A stretch of DNA of 64,000 bases, taken from NCBI RefSeq assembly GCF_000382145.1, contig NZ_KB907630.1, forward strand, positions 1-64,000, in the 5' to 3' direction. The number at the start of each line of letters is the position of its first letter. Within the stretch, counting starts at the first letter, position 1. This DNA is from Psychrobacter lutiphocae DSM 21542. Its GTDB lineage: Bacteria > Pseudomonadota > Gammaproteobacteria > Pseudomonadales > Moraxellaceae. A program made the translations under genes and the position numbers. The notes under the pieces were generated by a model that saw nothing but the letters and a program-made list of their open reading frames with translations, did not search any database and was not told the origin of the DNA. Below are positions 8,547 through 16,015 of the stretch, in pieces.

Positions 8547-9147
8547 TATTAATCATAAAGTCACCACGATAACTTAGTTTAGATATTTTAATAGATTGTT
8601 TAAACTTAGGAGTTGATATTTTATAATCAGTAAACCCAACAATGTTTTTTTTGCTAATAGCAATCTTATTGAGTTGGCTTACCAAACGTGCGTACTCTGA
8701 TTTTGTATAGCCTTGAAGATTTATAGTACGGGAAATAGTTTTATAATCTTCAGTTTGAAGATCCAATGAAGCTTTATTCATAAAAAGATGAAGAGGGTGA
8801 GTAATATACTGTCTGTTGTCAGTAGAAGAACAAGTCAAATAACCGGATATAACTTGGTTACCAATAGATTCAAACGTAAGGGTTGCAACACTTGCTTTAT
8901 CAAATACTGATAGAACGTTTCTATTTAGAGAGTAAGATATATTTTTATTCTTAAGTTTTGCTTTTAAGCAATCAATATTACATTCGCTGCTAAAGGTATA
9001 ATAATCTAAGGGTTTATTGTTAATAATAGCATTCTGAAACAAATGCGAAGATGAGAATCCTTGTATAACTCTAATGTTATTGCATACATGGCTAAATGCG
9101 GGAGAGGAAACCAGCACACATAAAGCAAAAGCTATAAGTCTATTCAT
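8530..9147 (-). CDS. Secreted protein of unknown function in the Tad operon
   Basis: This 205-residue protein has a clear signal peptide (MNRLIAFALCVLVSSPAFS). The mature part is predicted to be soluble and periplasmic, with four to five cysteines (CNN, SECNIDCLK, LTCSS), which suggests disulfides. No known domain is recognised. It overlaps the TadE-like gene upstream by 4 bp and the small prepilin downstream by 17 bp, so it is made as part of the pilus operon. By position it could be an assembly factor or a pilotin-like partner of the secretin, comparable in place to RcpB or TadD in other loci, but there is no sequence resemblance to support either. Confidence 0.6.
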   Translation of the reverse strand: MNRLIAFALCVLVSSPAFSHVCNNIRVIQGFSSSHLFQNAIINNKPLDYYTFSSECNIDCLKAKLKNKNISYSLNRNVLSVFDKASVATLTFESIGNQVISGYLTCSSTDNRQYITHPLHLFMNKASLDLQTEDYKTISRTINLQGYTKSEYARLVSQLNKIAISKKNIVGFTDYKISTPKFKQSIKISKLSYRGDFMINIEVNK

Positions 9148-9881
9148 GGTTTAAACTCTACAAGTCGGTCATCTGGAACTTCATTATGGTTAACTTTTAC
9201 ATCTTCAACCTGATGATCGGAAAAGACACTATCTATCCAGCCAGCACTTAAATCTATTCCTTTTATAATAGTGTTATAGAATATATTGGTAGCTTTCTTT
9301 TGTGCATCATTGTTATAAGGAATAACTATGTCATTAAAGTTATCCATGTTATCCTGTATTTCTTTTTGATCCCTAGCGGTTAAGGTTTGATTATCAACGT
9401 ACAAGCTTTTTTTGATAGTTAATGACTCTACTATTTCAGGTATAACATTTAAATTCTCTAAAGGTAAATTGATGCTGACAGCCCCTTTTTGATCATATAA
9501 GCCAAATTTATATAGATCTTCAATCTTATTCCATGAGTCATCGCTATTATCAGGAGCGTAGTTTATAGTGACTGTGTTATTTCTATATATTTGCTGGTTA
9601 TCCTTTCCCTTTCCTAATTTTGCACCTCGATGATTAAGTTTTTCATTATCTACAACCAACGCTGTTTCACCAAAATATCTATCACTAACTTCTTGACTAA
9701 GTAGCTCATTATTAGTATTACCTTCCCGTACCCGCCAAGCAGCATAATCTAAAGCTTGAATACTCATTATATTTGCATTCGCTATTTTAGCTAATATTGG
9801 AATAGCCAATACTAAAGCTATTAAAACGCTTACCGATACTGCAAATTCTACTGCCGCTTGCCCTGACTCGTTTACTTTCAT
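9144..9881 (-). CDS. TadE-like minor prepilin
   Basis: The N-terminus MKVNESGQAAVEFAVSVSVL is a textbook class III prepilin signal (cleavage after Gly, Glu at +5). It is followed by a hydrophobic helix and the segment SIQALDYAAWRVREGN, which is typical of TadE/TadF-like proteins. The remaining 180 residues are polar and low in cysteine. At 245 residues it is slightly longer than most TadE proteins. It overlaps the TadG-like gene by 4 bp and the secreted-protein gene by 4 bp. It is probably a minor pilin that primes or tips the Flp pilus. Confidence 0.75.
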   Translation of the reverse strand: MKVNESGQAAVEFAVSVSVLIALVLAIPILAKIANANIMSIQALDYAAWRVREGNTNNELLSQEVSDRYFGETALVVDNEKLNHRGAKLGKGKDNQQIYRNNTVTINYAPDNSDDSWNKIEDLYKFGLYDQKGAVSINLPLENLNVIPEIVESLTIKKSLYVDNQTLTARDQKEIQDNMDNFNDIVIPYNNDAQKKATNIFYNTIIKGIDLSAGWIDSVFSDHQVEDVKVNHNEVPDDRLVEFKP

Positions 9882-11266
9882 CGTGTTCTTCCTTCAGCGA
9901 TAGCTTCTGGACTATTATTAATCAGTCTGACTTGCCAATAAGGATTTAACAAGCTAGCTTTTTCAAATTTGCCATTATTAAGAAAGGTAGATGATCCACG
10001 CCTATCTTGAAGTGGACGCTCAAAATAAACCTCTGCTGATGAAATAGCGGATATATTATCATTTGAAACGATATCAAGCTCTCTCCCGACTTTAAATTCT
10101 GCGGCACCACTAGTAGTATCAAGCAAATCTGAACCCTTAGTGATACGTATAGATAAAGGCAAAGTTGGCTCGTCTTGAGCTAAAAATTTTGGATCCAAAT
10201 CCCAAAAACGTGGAATTCCAGTTTCTCCCCAACCTATTCTGTTATTTGATCGAGCATCCCAACTCGGAGTAAATTGATGGCTTCTATTAGAAGCATCCCT
10301 ATTCTTTAAGACATTTGAATAACCTGCTAGATTTCCTCTATCATTATCACCACCATCATTACGAACCAATGCACTTCCGTAACCTATTTGGTCTTCACGA
10401 TGTTTCCAACTTAATCCAGTCCATTTAATTTTTAACTTTTCATAATGAAGAGACATGGTATCCACGCCTTTCCATTGATTTAAATCATTACTAACCTCCG
10501 TTCCTCCTCTTCTATGTAGCTCAAAACCTTTTTTATTCCATGTACGAATCCATCCAGGTAAGTTCCATTGACTGTCTACTCTTCGCTCTCGAGTAAAAGG
10601 GTCTCTTGAAGCTAAAACCACATCTTTTAGTCTTTGACGACCTTCATAAGGATCAGAGCTATTACCTTGATATTGCTTAATAAAGTTACCATTAAAAGGG
10701 TCGTTTACAGAAAAATGAGAGGATAAAGGTAATGCTTCAGCTTTGAAGTCAGTTCCTATAGAAGAGTTTTGCAATGTCTTAGTTGGTATTTTACGGATCT
10801 CTATAATAGACGTATTATTTAATAAGTTTTGTTGTTCAGATACACTCTTTGTGGCTACATTGTTAGCAATAATAAAAGGTGCAGATGCTTCTGATGCCTG
10901 CCCTAGCGAATTAGTAGCAGTTACCAATCCTGAATATATGGTATTACCATAAACGGGTATTAAATTGATCCATTGTGTATGCTCTGGAATAGGCTGAAAG
11001 TGTTCTGCCCAACTTGCAACACTTACCGCCTGAGCCGTAGCTAATTGATTTGCAATTTTAGCTTTATTCATATAAGCATTGGCATTAAGGAGTTGTGCCT
11101 GCTTCACAGCTGTATTATAGGAAGCATGATCTGCAAGCACTTTTGCCTGGGTACGTTCTGCTAAAAGCTGAGATGTATTAAATAAATAGATAAGAGCTAT
11201 AGCTAATACTAAAGTAAAGGCTAACATTAGTACTAATGTTTGTCCTTGTTGTTTAGATTCATTCAT
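9878..11266 (-). CDS. TadG-like pilus assembly protein
   Basis: This 462-residue protein starts with a prepilin-like segment (QQGQTLVLMLAFTLVLAIAL) followed by SQLLAERTQAKVLADHASYN, the usual 'putative Flp pilus-assembly TadE/G-like' N-terminal motif. It lacks the +5 glutamate (leucine instead), so it may stay as a membrane-anchored protein rather than be cleaved. The long C-terminal part is rich in Asn, Trp and Arg and has no recognised domain. It is the first large gene after the major pilin and is coupled to the TadE-like gene by a 4-bp overlap. TadG is the best match by architecture. Confidence 0.7.
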   Translation of the reverse strand: MNESKQQGQTLVLMLAFTLVLAIALIYLFNTSQLLAERTQAKVLADHASYNTAVKQAQLLNANAYMNKAKIANQLATAQAVSVASWAEHFQPIPEHTQWINLIPVYGNTIYSGLVTATNSLGQASEASAPFIIANNVATKSVSEQQNLLNNTSIIEIRKIPTKTLQNSSIGTDFKAEALPLSSHFSVNDPFNGNFIKQYQGNSSDPYEGRQRLKDVVLASRDPFTRERRVDSQWNLPGWIRTWNKKGFELHRRGGTEVSNDLNQWKGVDTMSLHYEKLKIKWTGLSWKHREDQIGYGSALVRNDGGDNDRGNLAGYSNVLKNRDASNRSHQFTPSWDARSNNRIGWGETGIPRFWDLDPKFLAQDEPTLPLSIRITKGSDLLDTTSGAAEFKVGRELDIVSNDNISAISSAEVYFERPLQDRRGSSTFLNNGKFEKASLLNPYWQVRLINNSPEAIAEGRTR

Positions 11267-11295
11267 CGCTATACCTGTTAAATAATCAATACTTT

Positions 11296-11312
11296 CTAAA
11301 AGCTGCTTTTAG
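11296..11312. promoter_or_regulatory. Palindrome between pilin gene and rest of Tad operon
   Basis: CTAAAAGCTGCTTTTAG is a 7-bp perfect inverted repeat around CTG in the 81-bp gap after the pilin gene. Such intercistronic hairpins often stabilise a short, abundant pilin transcript or attenuate readthrough into assembly genes. No strong T-run follows, so it is not a strong terminator. The role is inferred. Confidence 0.35.
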
Positions 11313-11347
11313 TAACATTTCTTACTTAAGTCTAGCTGCTTATACTA

Positions 11348-11632
11348 CTACTGACCATTATTAGTAAAATCAGCCATGCCTTTTTCTTCTTTCCCTTGAG
11401 TTCTAGCTTTACCTGCCGCAGTCTTAGCGTTATTAGTATCAGACGCACCATCTTGACCTGCTAACTCCTGAGCAGCAGCTGCAGCTTGACTACGTGCTGT
11501 CTGACCAAAGTACTTAAAAGAACCAATTGCTGCAATTGCAATAAGTGCTACTATGATAATGTATTCAGTCATACCTTGACCACGTTGTGACTCTGGATTA
11601 AGGCGGCGTAATTTTGGATTAGAATACTTCAT
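11348..11632 (-). CDS. flp: Flp-type major pilin
   Basis: The 94-residue product has a 19-residue basic leader ending ESQRG, then QGMTEYIIIVALIAIAAIG. This gives prepilin cleavage after Gly with Glu at +5 and the following Tyr, the hallmark of Flp pilins, and then FKYFGQTARSQ. The tail of about 45 residues is Ala/Gly/Lys-rich and longer than in most Flp pilins (usually 50-70 residues in total). It is the first gene of the Tad run and has a good ribosome site (GGAGAG) upstream. Its higher-quality ribosome site and the hairpin after it fit a strongly expressed subunit. Confidence 0.85.
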   Translation of the reverse strand: MKYSNPKLRRLNPESQRGQGMTEYIIIVALIAIAAIGSFKYFGQTARSQAAAAAQELAGQDGASDTNNAKTAAGKARTQGKEEKGMADFTNNGQ

Positions 11633-11883
11633 TGCTAACTCTCCGAAAGTTAATGTAATTATTAGGTGATGCTATATTGCTTAACTGATTTTATTTTAAA
11701 ACTTAAAACTATTCAACAATTTTTTAAAATAATTAACTATTTATATTTTTTTAAATATAATAGAGCTTACGCACTATCATAACAAAACAAGTTATGATAG
11801 TAAGAGCTTATACTTAGGTCTCAAATGAGACCACTGGTTATCGACCAAAAAACAAACGTTTGCAACAATAGGCCTAAACAGCT
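11633..11883. other. AT-rich intergenic region with two perfect palindromes
   Basis: The stretch upstream of the pilin should contain the Tad promoter. It also holds an 11-bp perfect inverted repeat, ACTATCATAAC (11773-11783) and GTTATGATAGT (11791-11801), with a 7-base loop, and GGTCTCA-AA-TGAGACC at 11817-11832. The sequence AGAGCTTA occurs as a direct repeat on both sides of the first palindrome. These could be ends or subterminal structures of the adjacent IS5-family element or regulatory sites. No gene is visible. Confidence 0.4.
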
Positions 11884-12642
11884 TCAAATAAGTGGCAGCC
11901 AGATATAAACACAAGCAAGAATAACAGCAGCTTCATAACTGGCTTTAAGCTTATCATAGCGAGTAGCTATTCCTCTAAAGTGCTTTAATCTAGCAAATGC
12001 ATTTTCAACTAAATGGCGGCAACGATATAAATACCAGTCCATATTTTCATTACTGCTTTTTGAATTTGATTTAACAGGTATAACCACTGTAGCATTATAA
12101 TCCATAATGCAATTTCTAATATCTTGGCTATCATAACCCTTATCAGCAACAACTGCCTCAGTATCATCTTTGATCGCTCGTTTGATGAGAACATTTGCCA
12201 TTTGTGAGTCATGCAGTTGACCACCAGTCACTTCAATATGAACAGGATTGCCACAAGCATCAACCACTAGATGAATCTTGCTGCTGTTACCAGCAACGCT
12301 TTTACCAATGGCTTCATCTTGATGACTAGTTGCTCCAGAACTGTGCTGATGCGCTTTGACGACACTACCATCAATAAACAACCATTCACTATCGTAGTCT
12401 TGCGTTATTATTGACATAAGCTTTTGCCATTTACCTGTAATACGCCAGTAGCGATACTGTTGATAAATAACGTACCATTTACCAAAATACTCTGGTATAT
12501 CACGCCAGGGACAACCAACCCGTATTCGGTATAACATTGCTTCAACGGTCACTCTTAAATTAGGCTTGTCATATACGTTTATTTGACGCAAAATAGTACG
12601 TAGCTTGTGCCATTGTTCATCTTTGAGCATAGTGCGAGTCAT
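11884..12642 (-). CDS. IS5-family transposase
   Basis: The frame is open further upstream, but the start at the Met preceding TRTMLKDEQWHK has an AAAGG ribosome site eight bases before it and gives 252 residues, the usual fused length for the IS427-type subgroup. The N-terminal part has the DUF4096-like YRIRVGCPWRDIPEYFG motif. The DDE residues appear in LFIDGSVVKAHQHSSG, VVADKGYDSQ and HLVENAFARLKHFRG. It is intact in one frame, whereas many relatives need a frameshift. I could not define matching terminal inverted repeats with certainty. The element separates the Tad locus from the recombinase module, so it arrived after or between them. Confidence 0.88.
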   Translation of the reverse strand: MTRTMLKDEQWHKLRTILRQINVYDKPNLRVTVEAMLYRIRVGCPWRDIPEYFGKWYVIYQQYRYWRITGKWQKLMSIITQDYDSEWLFIDGSVVKAHQHSSGATSHQDEAIGKSVAGNSSKIHLVVDACGNPVHIEVTGGQLHDSQMANVLIKRAIKDDTEAVVADKGYDSQDIRNCIMDYNATVVIPVKSNSKSSNENMDWYLYRCRHLVENAFARLKHFRGIATRYDKLKASYEAAVILACVYIWLPLI

Positions 12643-12730
12643 AAGCAATACCTTTGTTTTTGTTGTGGTAAACATGAACTTGAGGTGTTGCTTATCTTTT
12701 TTCAATATCCCAACTCTATACATGCCCTAA

Positions 12731-12769
12731 AACAAAGTCATACCAAAATATGATAATACTGACTTTGTT
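12731..12769. repeat. Inverted repeat right of the IS5-family gene
   Basis: AACAAAGTCA and TGACTTTGTT form perfect 10-bp arms around a 19-base spacer. It lies between the IS5-family transposase start and the end of the recombinase gene. It could be a terminator-like structure for nothing in particular, an IS end, or the left-end structure of the recombinase module. The spacer shares TCATA.CAAAA and TATGATA with the palindrome at 11773-11801. Confidence 0.4.
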
Positions 12770-12811
12770 AATCTATTAATTAAATCTACTCTCTTTATAA
12801 ACATGGTCTGT

Positions 12812-15800
12812 TTAAAGTAAAACCATTAACACATAACCTAAATATTTAAGTACACCCGACGACGCAAGATATTCACCGCTAACAGCTAAATTTTTGTCAG
12901 ATCTTTTATGCTTTTTCTGAACAACTTTCACTTCAAACCCATGATAGTTCTTACGTACCCCAGTACGTATCCTATTATCTAAACTAAGTTCTCGTTTTAA
13001 ATCAGTAACAGCCTTCTCATCTGATGCTCTAACCTGCCAGCGTGATGGGTTAATAAGCTTACACCCTATATGCATAAACTGCTTTAGCATGTCTGTTTGA
13101 TTGGGCTTAACTCCAAAATGCAGGAATGAAGTGTTTAAACTATGTTTATTGGAGAATATCTCCATGAAAGTTCTAAGTGCCTCCGGTTCATTAATAGACA
13201 TCTGATAAGCTCTATCCAGTGCTTTAACTAAAATCTCTTGATTTGACTTGCCCCGTGGTGAACTAAGCAATAACCTATCATCATCAAATATAGACTCTGC
13301 TTTTTTGTAGATTGTTTTGGCTTGATTTATATTGATACCATGGCGCAAAGCAATCTCATCAAGTTTACTGGTTCTACTTTCTGGCATAACACACTGCATC
13401 TCTTCTAAAAATGCAATCACATCATCATACTTCGCATGTATATAAATAGATGATTTTGGCACAGTCATATCTGTAGACTTTAGAATATCTTTAGGCTGGC
13501 AGGTGACACCTCTTTCACCGCTACTGAAATTATTAACAAACAGTTCATCAACTTTAGATGATAGCTTTTTAATTAGATGATCTCGTATCCTATCTAGCCT
13601 TACCTGCTTAGTGCTAGCATCATAAGCGCTTTTATCTTGTCTATATACTGTTTGATAATCAATGCCAGTTACCATTTCAAATATTGTTAAAGGCAGCTCC
13701 AGCTTTGATTGACTGATTTTCTCACCTGCCAGCAAATGGGCAGTATGAATATAGTATTCGAAAGTTGTATCACACATCAGATGCCCAGCTAAACTAGCTA
13801 GCCCAAACCATGCCCCTTGATACTCATTGCTGGCAAGTACGCCTTTCCTAATTCGTTCACAATGCTGACTGTCATAATCTGTCATTGCTTGCGCCAAAGG
13901 TGATTGTTTCAGCACCAAAGCCAGCTGGCTAATAGCAGTATGCCGTAAGCTATGAAAAGTAAAGTCATGCTCACCTAATGATCTATCCCAAAGCTGTTTA
14001 ACTAAATTACTAAAAAATGTGTCAGGTAATGGATGATCGCCATTACCTAATGAGAACAAATAGCGACGTTTAAGCCTCTTTTGTTCATGATATAAACTGA
14101 CAAAATCTTCAAGCTCTTTTGCTTTAAGCAAGCAGTGAATAGGAATACAGCGTTTTGCACTGCTACTCTTTAGTCTACGGTGACGGTTGGGTTTAAGCCA
14201 TATAACAGGTAAGGCTATTGGTTGGTTTTCATGATAACTATATATATCTGCAATATCATCTAGCTTAATACCAATAAGCTCTCTAATTCTCATACCCGTT
14301 TGATATGCTAAACTCAAAACGACTAGGCAGAGCCTTCTTTGCTGGATATCTAAATTTGATTTATAAATATCATCTCGCATGGCTTGATAAACTATAGGCG
14401 AGACAATGTTAGCTTTAACCACTTGACGATTATTGCCGTAAGGGAAGTACACATACGGAGCATCAAAGTGCTTGCGTTGATGATCATGAAAATCACGAAG
14501 TCTGCCATAAGTGAATTTTTGCGTGTCTTTAAACTTGTCGAATATCGAAAGAGTATCAATATCTTCTACTTTATCAGCATCTTTATTGTCGTCTTCTAAA
14601 TCAAGATTGTCAGCTACAAACTCAGAGTCCTTTTTTAAAATCGAACGCTTACGCCCATCTTTTATTTTACTAAGGATGATTTGTTCATAGATACTTTCAA
14701 AATCTTCATCCTCCCAAAACTCTAATGACTCATTCATAGTCAACATTAGCCAATCACGTCCGATACAACCAACATATTTATCAACTGTGTCTAATCGCTT
14801 ACTGTTATCTGTTAATAATTCTGACGCCCAACTGAGCAAACGTTGTGCATTAGGCTGACTAAACTCTTCCAATAACCTGTCAACTGTACTAATGGCTTCT
14901 GCTCTTGTCCCTTTTAAAGCATCTTGTAAGCTTTTGACTAGGTTTTTACTAAAAGCTGGGTAATCTTTAGGTACCGCCCTACTCTCTTTACTATGGCTAT
15001 AGTCAGTAGATAATAAGTTATCCCATATCAGTGGTTCATGCTTTCTAAAAATCGTCTCTCGATTATAAGTAAATAACTTCTGTGGTGGTAATGCTGTGGT
15101 TTTAACCTGATTCTGCATCACAACAGACAAAGCACCATCAATATTACACCTGTCTGTTTGTCGCCATTGATAGTTAGCATATTTGATTAGTTGTGAAAGG
15201 TTCGGTTTTTCAATATCTTTGTGTTCAAGCTTTAACTTTTTAGATAAACCTTTAATATTAGTATTGAAGTGTTTTATATTTTTCTTGTTAATGGTTTTAT
15301 TAGCTAACGCATAGATAAAGGTTAAAGTAAGATCGTCAGGAATATAGTTTAGATAGCGCTCTAATCCATCGTCTAAAGCGCTTTCATCTGGTTGGCAACC
15401 ATAATTTGCATCCTTGATGGCCAATAGTATAACGGCAACCTTTTTGAATTTATTTGGCGCGATTGCATCGTTGGTAAACTCATATGGCATTTGTATATAG
15501 TTTAAGCTCTGTTCACTAAGCAACCAGTCATAGAAGGCCTTTAATCCTTTAATATCGTTTAGCCCGCCATAGACAATACTGCAATAGAGCGCCCCCTCTA
15601 TTAAATCATTGGCGGTGAACTTCTTCTTATGTGACCAAATATCTAGCATGGTTTGTATACTATTAGCCACCTGTGAGCCTTTTACAAACCAATCATATCC
15701 AATCGTTAAATCATCTCGCTCTGCTATGATAGGTAGAACGGGTTCATCTAAGTTAAGGTCATACTTCTTGTTATAACTACGTATACACTCTAAAAAACCT

Positions 15801-16015
15801 TTTCGTGCTAGGTAATACTGGTGAGCCGTATCAAAGTTTTCTTCTAACTGCTCATTTATTGCTTGATAGTGTTCTGATAAATCTGTACTTGAAGATATCG
15901 ATAAGCAATGTTCATCAAAGTACTGCATAACTATTTGTTTAGCATCATCCTTGATATTCTGATGCGTCTGTTTTTTATTATGTAATCTTAGTTTGTGTGC
16001 GACGATCTTGTGCAT
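12812..16015 (-). CDS. Large tyrosine recombinase (1067 residues)
   Basis: The catalytic domain lies in the middle of the protein. It has R576 in QTGMRIRELIGI, a lysine in the beta-hairpin (K616 or K621, RLKSSSAKRCIPI), H688 and R691 in FHSLRHTA, H745 in LAGHLMCDTTFEYY, and the nucleophile Y754 nine residues later. All residues required for strand cleavage are therefore present. About 550 residues precede this domain and 300 follow it, far more than in phage integrases (350-450), so extra DNA- or protein-binding regions are likely. It overlaps the preceding gene by 38 bp, implying translational coupling. It is the best candidate for the enzyme that moves the island. The family call is firm; the substrate is inferred. 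Confidence 0.85.
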   Translation of the reverse strand: MHKIVAHKLRLHNKKQTHQNIKDDAKQIVMQYFDEHCLSISSSTDLSEHYQAINEQLEENFDTAHQYYLARKGFLECIRSYNKKYDLNLDEPVLPIIAERDDLTIGYDWFVKGSQVANSIQTMLDIWSHKKKFTANDLIEGALYCSIVYGGLNDIKGLKAFYDWLLSEQSLNYIQMPYEFTNDAIAPNKFKKVAVILLAIKDANYGCQPDESALDDGLERYLNYIPDDLTLTFIYALANKTINKKNIKHFNTNIKGLSKKLKLEHKDIEKPNLSQLIKYANYQWRQTDRCNIDGALSVVMQNQVKTTALPPQKLFTYNRETIFRKHEPLIWDNLLSTDYSHSKESRAVPKDYPAFSKNLVKSLQDALKGTRAEAISTVDRLLEEFSQPNAQRLLSWASELLTDNSKRLDTVDKYVGCIGRDWLMLTMNESLEFWEDEDFESIYEQIILSKIKDGRKRSILKKDSEFVADNLDLEDDNKDADKVEDIDTLSIFDKFKDTQKFTYGRLRDFHDHQRKHFDAPYVYFPYGNNRQVVKANIVSPIVYQAMRDDIYKSNLDIQQRRLCLVVLSLAYQTGMRIRELIGIKLDDIADIYSYHENQPIALPVIWLKPNRHRRLKSSSAKRCIPIHCLLKAKELEDFVSLYHEQKRLKRRYLFSLGNGDHPLPDTFFSNLVKQLWDRSLGEHDFTFHSLRHTAISQLALVLKQSPLAQAMTDYDSQHCERIRKGVLASNEYQGAWFGLASLAGHLMCDTTFEYYIHTAHLLAGEKISQSKLELPLTIFEMVTGIDYQTVYRQDKSAYDASTKQVRLDRIRDHLIKKLSSKVDELFVNNFSSGERGVTCQPKDILKSTDMTVPKSSIYIHAKYDDVIAFLEEMQCVMPESRTSKLDEIALRHGININQAKTIYKKAESIFDDDRLLLSSPRGKSNQEILVKALDRAYQMSINEPEALRTFMEIFSNKHSLNTSFLHFGVKPNQTDMLKQFMHIGCKLINPSRWQVRASDEKAVTDLKRELSLDNRIRTGVRKNYHGFEVKVVQKKHKRSDKNLAVSGEYLASSGVLKYLGYVLMVLL

